Shown piece after piece: positions 33,645-46,288 of a DNA stretch of 64,000 nt. The stretch is from contig CM023532.1 of NCBI GenBank assembly GCA_013350335.1, positions 93,189,383-93,253,382 of the forward strand. The letters run 5' to 3'. Position 1 is the stretch's first letter; each line of letters begins with the position of its first letter. The DNA comes from Chimonanthus salicifolius. Taxonomy: Eukaryota > Streptophyta > Magnoliopsida > Laurales > Calycanthaceae. The notes under the pieces are model-generated. The model was not told the origin of the DNA. It worked only from the letters and a program-made list of their open reading frames with translations, and ran no database searches. The translations under genes were made by a program, and so were the position numbers.

Positions 33645-35035
33645 GGAGAATGTGAAGGGTCTAGCTTACAAAGACTAATATATTGTATGAAAAAAAAAAA
33701 TCTTGTATGTATAATGCAATTGCATTCTTCCAATGTGTAGGGTAGATTATGAACGAGTGATGATAGGCCTTGAAATGGGTTTATGGCCTTAAAAAGGCAT
33801 GAATGAATGATGGACCATGAATTTATGAAAATATTTTATTTAGTGATTGCATGAGGATTCCCTATGATATTGCTTTGATAATTGGTGGTATGCAATGAAT
33901 AGTCATTGAGGAACAAGGATGTGTTAGAGACTATGTGTATGATGATGAGTTGATAAAGTGCCGGGAGTTGTGAATATGTAGTATGCATGAAGGGGCCGTG
34001 ATATGCCAATGCGGTTGGTTGGAAACCTAGGTGGGGCTGATGAATAATTCCAAAGTTTAGGGATTTATGGATGGTTATGGATGGTCTTCGAATGTATTGG
34101 GATGATTGCTTTGGGATGAGTAGGATTATTATTTTAAAATCTCTCGGTGTGTGTTGTAAATGGGGTAGGGTAACTAATCATAATTTTGTTGAATCACTAG
34201 ATCTTCTTAAAGTGTTATTTCTTATGTTACCTCAAGTTGTTGTTTGATGTGAATGGAGGTGAAAGATCTGGCTACACATGAGTTGTGTTATTCGAAGATG
34301 GTGTGTGATTTCAATTCTACGTGGCCTGCTAATGAAGGAATATGAACCGTATGATGTGGTAACCGTTGATAATGTAGGCATGTAGGGTGGAATTTGGTGG
34401 TTGGTGGAATTGGTAATACTTGTGAATATTTTTTTTAGTGATGAATGGGCACTATTTGACATAGTCTAAGTAAGCTTAGATATATCATTGTTTTTATGGA
34501 ATCTATGAAAATATGTGGAATAATCCAGAAGGGTAGGAAATTAGTATTTATGTGATTGGATTGATGTCGGGTATTGGTGTTGGAGGAGTTGTGAACAAAA
34601 AGGGTTAGGCCCATAGTGACTTATATGTAAATAAAAGGTATGATTGCTGTTGAGAGATGGACTTAAGGGAAAGGTTAAGAGTCTAGTGAAACTTGAATGG
34701 GAAGCTATGGGCAACTGCCGAGTGAGACTGATCACTTGACTCTGTAGTTGGCCGATGGAGTTCCATGAGGGTGAAGCTAGAAACCTAGTTAAAATGGAAT
34801 CAACAATGGACTTGAGCATAGGCTCATATTGGCAGACTAACTCACACGGAGAGTAGACAAAAGAACGTATTGAAGGAGTACGTATGGGAAATGTTTTGAT
34901 AACAGATAAAGTGAAATAGAATACGTAATCTACATAAAACCGCAAATGGATTCATGAGGAAAAGAGATAATACGAGGCAAAGTTAATTTTGCAAGAATGA
35001 AACTCATAGGTTGATATGAGTGGTGTTGATGTAAT
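33645..35035 (+). other. Unrecognised internal DNA of the defective element
   Basis: No conserved retrotransposon motif was found in the frames I could read. The base composition stays T/G-rich on the plus strand. It ends where recognisable integrase-region sequence begins (35036 onward). Reverse transcriptase and RNase H should lie here in a complete element and are absent. Confidence 0.5.
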
Positions 35036-36360
35036 TAAGAGGTACTTGACACAATTAAACGGGAACGGCGAATAAACCCAGAAATGGAGGAGATATAAAT
35101 CAAGATATTTGCAGGCGAGGTAGTACCGGAATAAGAATTACGACCGGAACAGGGTCTTTTATTCCGAGGTAGGACATATGTACCTGAGAGCTGCAGAAGG
35201 GAGTTATTGGTTGAGGCACACCAACCAAGCTCTCTACCCATCCGGGCAGTGCCAAGATATACCATGATCCTAAGAGGCACTATGGGTGGCATGGACTCAA
35301 GAGAGATGTGGCTGAGTTTGTGCTCATTGCACTGACTTGTCGGCAGGTTAAGGCGGAACATCGGAAAACACCGGGTTTACTCAAATCCTTACCAGTGCCG
35401 GAGTGGAGATGGGAACATGTAGCCATGGATTTTGTGACAGGGCTACTAAGGTCATCAAGGCGCAACGATGCACTATGAGTCGACGGTACATCCGAAATGT
35501 TATCAGACTACCTGGTGTACCTCGGACTATTGTGTCCGACAGAGTATGGCAGAGCGTGCAGTCGGTTATGGGGACCGACGTGTTGATCAGCACAGTATTC
35601 CACCCACACATTGATGGACAATCGGAGAGAACAATACAGATATTGGAGGATATGCTGAGAGCATGTATGCTGGATTTCAAGGGTGGATAGGAGAATCGCT
35701 TGCCACTGGTGGAGTTCTCCTACAATAACAGTACCTCCAGATTGCTCCATTTGAGGCCTTATATGGTGGGCCGTGTAGATCTCCAGTGCGTTGGACAGAG
35801 GTCGGTGAGCCTGCGCTGATTGGACCGAGTTGGTTGCGGAGACTACGGCGTAGATTAAATTTATACGGCAACCTTTACTCATTGCACAGAGCCGTTATAA
35901 GAATTAAGCAGACAAGAGGAGAAGTTTCCTCGAGTTTGAAGTGGGAGACTTGGTACTTTTGAAAGTTTTACCACGGGAGGGACACATGAGATTCTGAAAT
36001 AAGGGGAAACTGTCACCTAGATTTTGGGGCCGTTTCCAATCCTAAAGAGGGTGGAGGAGGTGGCCTATTAGTTAACACTTCCTCCACAGTTATCATCTTT
36101 GCATGACGTATTCCATGTGTCCGTGTTGTGGAAGATACAACCCTGACCCTTCACATGTCTTGAGTGTACAAGACGTCGATATACAAAGTGACGTGATGTG
36201 TGTGGAGGTGCCGATCAGAGTGATCGAGAGCGAACAAAGGGTACTGCAGAACCGCGCTGTTCAGTTCATCAAGGTGGTGTGGGAACGACATGGCAATGAA
36301 GAGACCTCCTGGGAACTTGAGTCGGAGATGAGAGCCTCTCATCCGAAACTCTTTGTGTGA
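35036..36360 (+). pseudogene. Decayed integrase and chromodomain
   Basis: It aligns with array polyprotein residues of about 1080-1543. It includes sequence around the HHCC finger (GTGGCATGGACTCAAGAG; CTGACTTGTCGGCAGG), the first catalytic aspartate region, GTATGGGGACCGACG, and the chromodomain end (VKVVWERHGNEETSWELESE in frame 36103-36360). Several frameshifts, a stop in place of tryptophan near 35690, an internal deletion of roughly 80 bp after 35465 removing the segment following the first aspartate, and a short deletion near 35540 make it nonfunctional. The damage is much greater than the divergence between this element's LTRs. Confidence 0.88.
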
Positions 36361-36407
36361 GATGTTTTGAACCTCTACTTCGCTCGAATTTTCGGGACGA
36401 AAATTTT

Positions 36408-36416
36408 AAAAGAGGA
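36408..36416 (+). other. Polypurine tract
   Basis: AAAAGAGGA lies seven bases before the 3' LTR start TGTAAGGGC at 36423, the site where plus-strand DNA synthesis is primed. The preceding CGGGACGAAAATTTTA is shared with the array units. Confidence 0.8.
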
Positions 36417-36422
36417 TTGTAT

Positions 36423-39400
36423 TGTAAGGGCCCGGAATTTTTAAATTGAAAAAATGTGGATATAAGTTAATTTAATGATGAAAATTGGGAAATTGGTGGG
36501 ATAAAAGGTAATGGGCCAAAATTTGGACAAAGGCCCATGTATGGCCCAATAGACTAATGTTTGGATTTAAATTTATTTAAATGGTTAATGAGGGTTAAAT
36601 GGGTCAAAAATGGTCAAATTGGGTCAAATACCCATTTGGGACCCAATGGGTCAAGATAGTTAAGCTCTAAGGTAAATGGGCTAGATGGAAATGTAATTGG
36701 GCCATGGGCCCAATGGGGATCCATTTAGAATGAATGGAATGAAATTTAAATCATCTAAGTTATTTGGAAGTAAACCAAGGTAATGTGGCCAAGTGGGACC
36801 CGCCTTCACCTCATCAAGTGAGGTGGCGTGTGGGTCAATGTTTGGTGGGGCTGACCACCATGGTTGATTTGGTCAACCATGGGTGGAATAATGGAATTAG
36901 GTTAAGTATAATGAGTTAACCTAAGGTGATTAAATAAATAAATGGGAATTAAAGTAACTAAAATATCTAAATATTAAATGATTAAAATTATAAAAATAAA
37001 GTGGTTAAATGGGAGACCAAGCTACCCCACTTCAAATGAGAAAAAACGTTGGGCTTGGGTGGTGGTTTGGATAACCACCACCATAAAGCAAATAAAATAT
37101 CTAAAGAAAAAATATCTTAAGGTTGGTGGGATCATTAAATTAAAGTGAAAAAATGGAGATAAGCCTTATCGGTTATCTCATTCTCGTTTTTTCTTCACAA
37201 ACTCCATCCCTCCCATTTCCCATTGCCGTCCCATGCTCTAAGGAAGGAGAGGAAGAGAGTTAAGGACAAGAGAAGAGAAGGAGAGAAGAAAAAAGTGGAA
37301 ATTGGAGGGAAATCACTCTAAGGTTGGGGTTTAACATCTCTCCTCTCATGATTTTTCCCTCTCTCTCTCTCACACAAACCCCACCATGGCCGATTCTAGG
37401 GTTGGGTATTGCCGCCATTGATTAAAGATCTTGACCTCTCAAAGATCAAGAGGAAGGAGAGAGGAGGCTAAGGAAACCGACGGGAGCGGCAGAAGTCGGA
37501 GGAGACGACGGATGGTGAGTAGTTTCTTAAACAAGAAATTTTGGATTTTTAGGGTCTAAGAATTGGAATTTATTTTTGTGAATTTAATGGTGGTTAGATA
37601 ATTCTATGCTATCGAATGTAAATCCATCAAATGGGAGGGAAGAAGATGGAGAAAACCCTAAATGGGTGAATTAGGGTCAGGGAAAAGAAATAAGTAAAAG
37701 TATTAAATGTATGGTGCAATTTATTAAATTGAACATGGAAGTAGGTAATTGGAATAAAATCATGGGCCATAGGGTTCGGCCATGTAGTATGGCCGAACCC
37801 CATGGTGGGTGATTTGGTATTGGATTTAATTGGTTAGGGTTTTAAGGGATGGAAGATAATGAAGGTAGCTAATGAATTTTTAGGGTTGTAAATGGTAAAT
37901 GTTGGAAAAAATTAAAGGGGTTTAAATAAGGAAAAATCATGGAGTGTGGGAATAAATTTTGTGGCCTCAAGAGGCATAGAAAATGATGGGTTTAAAGGAT
38001 ATAAAAGATGGGTTTAATATTTTGGTGAATGTAGGTATTTTGGAGCAATGAAATGAATAAGAGAATATGGTTTAGATGCATGATTTAAACCCCTCAAGAA
38101 AGGATTATTGGTGGATCTAAAATTTTATGAATGGATCCAAGAAAAATGGAGAAAGAAACATCATGGGTTCGGCCATGGTGTATGGCCGAACCCATGACCC
38201 AAATTTTAGATCATTAATGGGTCTAAAGTTAAATGTGTATGTATAAGTTTAAATTAATGGAATTAGGTCAATAAGATGGTTGAGGTAAGTGATCTTGTAA
38301 TGTGGTAGAGGAATCAATTATGGACTCAAGGTATGACTAAGAGTAATGATTTAATGGAAGGTCAATTTTTATGGGATAATGAAGGATGCAGGTATGTGAT
38401 TAGTTAATGGGGGGTTGGATTAATTAAATGGTTAATTTTAATGGCTATGTGACATGGTTCAATGGGTCATTAATGGACCTAAGTTGGGGATCTAAGTTTA
38501 TGATCAATTATGGACTTAATCATGCATGGATAAATGAGTGATTAAGCATGAAAAATGAGGTAGTGGCAAAACCGTAATTAGTGGCGAAATTCAAGAATTC
38601 CATGGAAATTGATCATGGACTTAGGGGATCTAGTGTAATAACCTTACAAGTGATTAATAAAGCCTAGGTTGGCCGAATTTTAAGATTTATAGGATTAAAA
38701 GGTTTAATAGATGACATGGGTCCCACAAAACCTAAATAGTGACCGGTTTTTCATATGGGCTTAGAAATGGGTAAAACATGGACTAATGATTAATGTGTAA
38801 TAAGGTACTGGACATCGCAGGCGGTGCGCGATCGGCGACCGGGTTTATCGAATGGAAAAGGTAAAAGGACGCGAGTCGGTATTCGGTAGGATTCCTACAT
38901 TTTTGTAAGCCATGGATTGGGTGATGTTTTCTTTAATTTATTTTGGAAAGCATGTAGTTGTCTTTAAGATGAGTTTTGGATTATGCATCTTGTGATGTTT
39001 TCCTTTAAATTATTTGGAAATTATGTGAATGCTTATGATGGGTTTTGGATTAAATATTGTGGGATGGTTTCCCTTTGATTTAGTTGGTAATCTTGTAATT
39101 GTTTTAAGATGGATTTTATTACCATTGAATTTCATATATTACATGGCATATGGCATCTACATCTCATGCATGGCATGGCAGGCATATGACAGGGGAAGGA
39201 TGAAATGAAACCGGAGTCCATGCTCCGTCGGGGCGACCGATAAACAAGCATGGGGACATTTCACATATGTATTATTGTACCTTGACGAGGCCTTACCGTC
39301 AAGGGGGATGTTGTATTTATTGTTATACCTTGATGATGGTTCTTCCATCAAGGGGGATATTGTATTTGTGGTTATCACTAATCCATGTGTTAGCCCTACT

Positions 39401-39924
39401 CGGAGTCCTACTGGGCGCGTGGTCTAACGCCCTACTTCTACCCTAGCTGATGACGCAAGAAATGCCGGAGCATAAGGACGGAACGGGAGCCAAGCTTAAG
39501 AGCTTGGGAAGGCGGACTAATTATTTTATTTAAGTTATTTTGAGAAATGTGTATTTGAAGTAGTTTAACTTGTCGGAAATGTAATAATTTAGATTACTTA
39601 CCATATTTTGGACATTACTTTGGACATTATGATTTTAAGGATGTTTGGTGATTGAATGAATGTAACTTCCCTGCTATCTCAGAATTTGTAGGTTAGGCTC
39701 TTTTATAATTTTCCGCAATTGGTTTAAATGTTCCCCGATGCTTACTTCTACGTGTGAACCATTCTCCGTGGACTTCATTCCATGCACACGTAGGGTTAGT
39801 CAATTAAGGGCCGGGCTTTAGAAGCTCGGACTTAACTCACGTCGTGACGTCCGCGCCCTTTGTCACTTTTATTAAAAAAAAAAAATGTACTCTGATTTTA
39901 CGGTGAAAAGGGGCGGGCGTTACA
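36423..39924 (+). mobile_element. 3' LTR of the complete element, 3,502 bp
   Basis: It is colinear with 28566-32206 but shorter by exactly 139 bp. The missing piece corresponds to 31519-31657 of the 5' LTR, where a GTTA word occurs at both edges. This deletion removed one tandem hairpin and the sequence up to ATCACTAATCCATG. It ends GGGCGTTACA at 39924 and is followed by the AGACC duplication. Confidence 0.94.
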
Positions 39925-40297
39925 AGACCAATGGTTGGTAATTATGTTTACAAGACCAATAAATGGAAGAGTTGTACTCAAACGGGTCAAGATTTGTAAT
40001 TGGGTCAAATTTTGATAAATGGGTCAAAGGGACCCAAATGGAACCCAATGGGTCGTGGATGATCTGATTAATCATTGATTAAGCTCAAAGTTAATTTGGG
40101 TTAAGTTTAATTAATGTTTGAGTGGGATTGAGATAAATTAAATGATGGAGATGAGTGAGATGAATTTATTAGTTGAGTTACATTAAATGAATGAGTTGAG
40201 TTGGGTGAGCTAAATAAATGAGCTGGATTGAATATTTATTTTTAAGTGAGTGAGGTGTGGAGATAAAAGGTTGTGAGATTGTTTCAAATTCAAAACC

Positions 40298-40960
40298 ATG
40301 AGGACGTTGGATGCATGGGAGGTTTTCCATGCATGTAACTCCCATTCTAAAAAATGAATGGGTGACGGTTTTGGGAGTTACAATTGTGGGGAGTTGTATT
40401 TCAAAGTTTAAAAGTATTAAGCACGTTGGAGTTGCATGGGATTGTTATCCCATGCATGTAACTCCTACAAAATAGAAGAATGGGGTGGCCGTTAGAGAGT
40501 TACAAATACAAGGGGTGATGTTTTAAAGTTTGGTTTGTTAAGTTACAAAAAAAGTTGGCATGTAGGAATTTCATCTCCAAGATGAAACTCCCACATAAGT
40601 ATTTGATGAAAGGTGGTTGTTATGGATTACCCATTTCAAACAAAAACCGTTGGAGCTTATGGGAGTTTTATTTCAAAAGGAAACTCCCACATGCAAGGAT
40701 AATGAGAGATGAATAATGGAGAGAATGCCAACAACCACAAGGACATGCATAGAGACGTTGGAACATGGAAAGGTTTCATCTTAAAATGAAACCCCCATTT
40801 GGTTTGTTAATGAGAGAAGGAGCTAAGGAGGGGGGTTACACAAATACAACCCAAAGAGACATTGGATGCTTGGGGAGGTTTCATTTCATAAATGAAACTC
40901 GCAAGTAAGCATAAAGGGCATTGTTTAATATGGGAGTTACATGAGTGATAAACATTGGAC
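40298..40960 (+). repeat. Array of six degenerate hairpins upstream of the GA-rich region
   Basis: Units start near 40303, 40423, 40552, 40648, 40753 and 40860. Each begins with (C/A)GTTGG or ATTGG followed by a stem: CATGCATGG/CCATGCATG, GCATGGGAT/ATCCCATGC, TTTCATCT/AGATGAAA, ATGGGAGTTT/GAAACTCCCA, TTTCATCTT/AAAATGAAA, TTTCATTT/AAATGAAA. Arm sequence changes from unit to unit while pairing is kept. Confidence 0.75.
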
Positions 40961-42305
40961 TGAATTTGAGTAGCCAAAGAAGTTTCATTTCTTACTCTCT
41001 CTATCTCTCTCCCTCTTGGTCGTCCTTCATCTTTCCAAAAGCAAGAACAACAGCTGGTTACTGATTTGCAATCAATCCTTGGTTGATTTCTTTCAGCAAG
41101 ACAAAAGCACACTTTGAGCAAAGGAGTTTGGCACCAAGGTTTAAGATCAAAGTTTCCTTTCTCTCTCTTTCTCCCTCAAATCCCTATCATCTGGCTGAAG
41201 TATTCCAAGGAGATTACAGCGAGGTTGATCTCAGTTAGGAGAACAAGAGGGAAGAGGGAAGGCTAAGGATCTAAAAGGAGTCAAAGAACCAAAGGAGACA
41301 CGGTATTGGTAAGTGCATCATAGCCTTTGTTGAATAAAATGGATTAGGGAATGTGATCCGGCCATTGTATGGCCAGATCCATCAATGGTTTAGATCTAAG
41401 ATTATGATGTTTAAAAATGGTAAAATATGGATCATAGGGTTCGGCCCCATTGGATGGCCGAACCCGATGGAAAAACTTGGTGATTTTAATGGTGTTTGAG
41501 GGATAAAGTCCATATTGGGTAATGAAGATTTTTAAAGGATTTTAAGTGAAGATAGCTTACTGTTTTTGAGTAGCTATGGCTTGGCTGAAACATATTAGTG
41601 TTATGGCTAATTTATGGATTAAAACTATGGACAAATGTTGGAAGGATTACACCAAGAGAACCATATGGCCGAACCCCATGGACTGTTTTATGGATTATGT
41701 TAATGTAAGATATATGTTTATGATTTCGAAATTACATATCTCAATTATGGACTTAGTACTAAGGAGATTAAACATGAAAGAGAATGGAACTGGGGATTAA
41801 AATCTCTAGGGTGAGGTTCGGCCATGTGTGGGCCGAACCCCACCAATTGTCAATTGATGGACTTGATGATCAATTTGTGATAAAATTAAGCAAATGAGAT
41901 ACATGTATGAGGGACTTAAAGGACCAAATAAAGATGGTGAGGTTCGGCCATGTGTATGGCCGAACCCCACTAAGGTGGTTTGGTGTTGGACTTTGAATTT
42001 TAAGGAAAATTAAGCAAAGAGTTGTATGGTGGCATTATTGTAAATTATGGATGAAATGATCAAAAATAAAATGATCATATGATTGGATAAATGGGCCAAA
42101 ACCAAAGTGGTAAGGTTCAGCCATAATGTATGGCCAAACCCTACCAAGGGTTATTTGGAGGTTGGTTAAATTGTATGGTTGTATGAAAGAGAGACAAATT
42201 GAAAATAGGTGAGGTTCGGCCATGGGGTATGGCCGAACCCCATATAATGGATTTTTGGGACTTAGACTAGGTTGGAATCTTATGGTTAAAAGCTTGACTT
42301 TCTGT

Positions 42306-42316
42306 TATATAAATAG
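42306..42316 (+). promoter_or_regulatory. TATA-box consensus in LTR
   Basis: TATATAAATAG matches the plant TATA consensus. It lies about 1.1 kb before the LTR end, downstream of the palindromes. The corresponding place in the other LTR groups lacks an obvious TATA, so this may be specific to this copy. It would give a short transcript leader that excludes the donor-like site at 41309, so it competes with the intron idea for this LTR. Confidence 0.5.
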
Positions 42317-43409
42317 GGCCACGGGGTTCGCTTGAACAATGTACAAGTTGTAAACAAGAGACGGTTCAAAAGAAAAGCCAAACTAAGTGATCATTGTGTA
42401 GGTTTCCTACCTTTATTGTAACCACATTTCTATTTGCTGTTTTATGTCGATTTCGATAAGTTATATGAATGTAAAGTTATGTTTCTAAATGGCATGTTTG
42501 CATCGACATCTCATGCATGGCATGCGATGATGTTGTTGCAACCGAAGGCCACACTCCGTCGGGGCGTCCGAAAGACCATTGTGGGGTACCTTGATGATGA
42601 GAATCCCATTAAGAGGAATCCGGAGGCCACACTCCATTGGGGCGTCTGAAAGACCACTGTGGGGTACCTTGACGATGAGAATCCCGTCAAGAGGAGGCTA
42701 TGTAGAATGGTGATGGGTGGGACTCATTACATGTTCATTTCATACATAGCATGCTTTTTTGGAACTTTGACACACATGTATTATTATGTTATTTGCATGT
42801 TTTAGACTAACGTTGTGGTAGCCCTATTCGGAAACACTACTGGGCGCGTTGATCTAACGCCCTATCTCTACCCTTAGTGGATGACGCAGGAAAGATAAGG
42901 AATGAGGATCGAGAAGGGGACCAAGAAAAAGAACTTGGGCGGTTTGAATGATTTGAATGGACTATTTATGGACTTGTTATTTGATTTATTTGGACAATGT
43001 AATTTGGTAATTAGATGTGTTGGCATGTAATAAGTAGTTAAGTAGATGCTATGGTTTGATTTATTTTGGATGGTTTGATTGAATGATTAGTTACGATTGT
43101 TTAGTAATTTTTGGAGATTATGATTAAGTACTTTGCTATCTAAGAATGATAATTGGAGTAGTCATAGGTTCCATTATAACCATCAGTTAGTTTAGGTTTA
43201 AGTATTTTCCGTAATTCTATTAGTATTATGTGTGGATCGATTCTTATGGACTTAGTCCATACGCACATGGGCTTGGCCAGTTAACGGTTGGATTTTAGAA
43301 GTCCGAACTTAACTTGCGTCGTGACACTCCGCCCCGATCACTTGAGTATTGTTATTTATAAAAAAAAAATAAACTCTAATAATTAGAGTGAAAAAGGCGG
43401 GGTGTTACA

Positions 43410-45501
43410 GGATCAAGATGAGGTAAGCTCTAAGGTAAATGGGTAGGAGGTGAATGTAATTGGGCCATGGGCCCAATGGTGATCCAAGTAGTTGAAGTGG
43501 TTTTAATTAAATTTAAATCACCTAAGTTGGTGATGGAATGATCAAGGTAGCATGGCTGAATGGGACCCACCTCCACCTCACCAAGTGAGGTGGCGTGTGG
43601 ACCAAGGATTGGTGGGGCCGGCCACCATGGTTGAATTGGTCAACCATGGGTGGATACATGGAGGGAAATTAAGAAATGGAATTAGGTTAAGTGGGAATTA
43701 ATTAACCTAAGGTAATTATCTAATTAATTAAATGATTAAAATTATCCAAAAGGTGGTCAAATGGTCAGTCAAAGGTGGGAGACCAAACCACCTTATCTCT
43801 AACACCAAAAAAAAATGTTGACTTAGGTGGTGGTTTATCCCAACCACCACCATAAAGCATAAAAAATATCCCATGTGGTTGGTGGGAAAATTAATGGTTG
43901 AATATAACTTAAGCAACCAAAAGGAGATGGTTTTCATCTCCTCTCTCAAATCCCATTCTCATTTTCACTCTCTCCCTCTCTTGCTCTCTCATTGCCGTCC
44001 CTCACCTCCAAAAAGAAGAAAAGAAGAAAACTTAGAAGAGAAGAAGAGAAGAAAGGAAAGATCAAGCTTGGCCAACCATCACCACCTCAAGACCAAGGAG
44101 ACTAGGCATTTTTCTTATCCTCTCCACCTCTCCCTCTCTCAAATCTAACCCAAACCTTGGAGACTCCATCTTGATCAAGCATCTTGACCCAAAAATCAAG
44201 GAGAAGAAGAGAAGAGAAGGCCAATGAATCTAAGAGGAGAAAGAAAAGTCGGAGGAGCCGTCGGATTGTAAGTATTTCTAAACAAGAGATTAGATTTTTT
44301 TTAGGGTTTAAGATTTGGTGGCCAAATTATCTTGGGCCTTGGATCTCAAATCCATCGAAAAATGAAGTAAGGAATGGACAAACCCTAATGGGTAAATTAG
44401 GTTAAGAAAAAAATAAATGGATTAAGGACATTATGTATTTAAATTATTTAAGCAATGGATGTATGGAATTTTTGAAGGGATTAATGGACCATAGGGTTCG
44501 GCCATGTAGTATGGCCGAACCCCATGGTAGGTAATTAGGGGGAATTTTAATGGGGTTTAAAGGTTTAAAATCATGGAAGGATGATTATGATTGTTAGGGT
44601 TTTTAATGATTGAATGTAGTAATTTTTAAAGGGATTGTAAATGAGGAAATGCATGGGAGATGTGAATGATGTTGATGGCCTTAAAAGGCATGAGTAAATG
44701 ATGGATCATGAACCATGGGTTCGGCCATGGTGAATGGCCGAACCCTATGGTGAGGTGTTGTAATGATTTTTGGGTGTGAAGTTATGGAAATTAATGGAGA
44801 AGATTGACAATTTTTAAATGGACTTTAAGCATTGTAAATGAGGTTTTAAAAAATAAAACCATGGAGGGATTTTATGGAGGGAATGTTTTTGAAACCCATG
44901 GTAGGTGATTAAGGAAATTTTAATGGGTTTAAAGGATTAAAATCATAGAAGGTGGTTAATGACTTTAAGGGTTTTAAAGGAATAAATGTTAGTGATTTTT
45001 GAAGAGGTTTTAAATGAGGGAATCCATGGATGAAGGTTAATGTTTTTATGGTCTTAAATATCACCAATGAATGATGACCCATGACCTATTTTTATGAGCC
45101 ACTTGATGGGTTAAGTATGGCTGATTTCTAATGTTGTTATGTCATGGTTAATGAGACATCAATGGACCCATTTTGTGAACCAATTGATGGGCTAAGATTA
45201 AGATCTATGTATCGGCATTAATTAATGGAATTATGTTAAGTTCGTGGCTGATTTTTAATGGTGGTACCTCATGATTGGTGAGTCATTAATGGATCCAAGA
45301 TTATGGATCAAATATGGGTCTAAGAATGAAGGAATGAAATGAGAACTTAACCATGGAGGAAGAGTGGCAAAACTGTAAATAATGGCCAAATTCAAGAACC
45401 ATGGCCGAACCCCATGGGAGGATGACCATGGACTTAAATATGTTTTAAAGATGACCTTATGTGTGATTAATAAAGCCTAGGGTGCTGGTTTTTAGACCCA
45501 T
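43410..45501 (+). mobile_element. Tekay-type LTR truncated at both ends
   Basis: It begins at LTR position about 230 (GGATCAAGATGAGGTAAGC, matching 21838 onward). It has hairpins at about 43575-43595, 43622-43652 and 43828-43852, GA/CT-rich DNA, donor-like GTAAGT (44268-44273) and palindromes at about 44495 and 44717. It stops after AATAAAGCCTAGGGTGC where another LTR starts. It was the insertion target of the element whose LTR ends at 43409. The small frames at 43873-44405 are low-complexity. Confidence 0.85.
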
Positions 45502-46288
45502 TGTAATACCCTGACCTAAAATAGGCTTAAATAATATAATTTAACCTATAGATTATAGTGAGGGATTTGTGAAAAATCTAGTTTTGGCCAATCAGAGCTC
45601 AATAGCTCATTGATCCAACCCTTTTAAGTTAAAAAAAAAAAAAGGGCAAAATGGTAATTTACCATTAACAATATAATTATTGTTTGAATAATTATTGTTA
45701 TCTGAGTAATATTGATTTCTTTATTAAGAATATAGATTTTTAAATTTATAAATATATTTATTTCATTAAAATGTTATTAAAAAATTACCCAAAAAAGGCC
45801 CGAAAACTAGAAAATGATTATTTTAAATAATTCTACAAGTTAGAAAATTCTAAAAAAATAACTAGTGTCTAGTTTATGTTTAAATCTATCATTTTATTTC
45901 TCTAGAGCTAAAAATTAAGATTTTAAACCCTTTAAGTAAGTACAACTTAGTTTAAGGGAATAGTGTCAAAAAGTGATTTTTATTTAAATCAATTAAGTTT
46001 AATGGGTTATAACTTTCCAAAATTATATGGTATTTGAACATTTTAAAAACTCAACATTTTGGATCAGATAGATCAAATTAAATAATTTTTATTAGTTAAA
46101 TATTAATAAGAAAATGAAATAAAGATTATAACTATAATAAAATAATATTGTGAATAGTAAATTTTAGGTAGCTACAGTCATATGATAACCATTATAACCG
46201 ACTGAAAAAACAAAATATGCAGTGAGTTGTCTTTCACCTGTGCCTTTGTGTTGCCAAATGTTTTTTTTTGTACCTACGTGGTTGCAAG
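45502..46288 (+). mobile_element. Start of an A/T-rich LTR-type repeat of another family
   Basis: It starts TGTAATACCCTGACC and is A/T-rich, without the hairpins of the Tekay-type LTRs. It is cut by the tandem array at 46289, and its remainder must lie beyond the window. The last five bases (GCAAG, 46284-46288) should be the left target duplication of the array. Confidence 0.6.

Larger units (their letters stand above)
28566..39924 (+). mobile_element. Complete but coding-defective Tekay/Del-type element, 11.36 kb
   Basis: Two LTRs (28566-32206 and 36423-39924), primer-binding site, polypurine tract and a perfect 5-bp target duplication define one insertion. The LTRs differ at roughly 1-1.5% of sites by my reading, plus one 139-bp deletion in the 3' LTR. 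Internally it lacks Gag, protease, reverse transcriptase and RNase H. About 2.7 kb of unrecognised DNA (with a 152-codon frame) sits between the leader and a frameshifted integrase remnant. Fairly similar LTRs around a much older-looking interior suggest a non-autonomous element copied by enzymes supplied in trans. Confidence 0.93.
39930..43409 (+). mobile_element. 3' LTR of the remnant element, right piece
   Basis: This continues 28457-28565. It contains six degenerate hairpin units (40298-40960), GA-rich DNA (41160-41290), donor-like GTAAGT (41309-41314), palindromes (about 41433, 41813, 41938, 42112, 42211), a TATATAAATAG box (42306-42316), the CATGCATGGCATG block (about 42513), a duplicated GGCCACACTCC(G/A)T unit (42541-42692) and an acceptor-like CTATCTCTACCCTTAG (ends 42877). 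It ends GGTGTTACA at 43409. The next five bases (GGATC) should be its target duplication; the left partner is missing because the left end of the element is gone. Confidence 0.88.

Noticed and set aside
34541..34945. 134-codon minus-strand frame in the defective element
   Set aside because: No motif; it runs against the element and lies in unrecognised DNA just before the integrase remnant.
45502..46288. Left LTR partner of the LTR starting at 28457 (both begin TGTAATACCC)
   Set aside because: Only the first ten or so bases agree; the following sequence is unrelated and much more A/T-rich.
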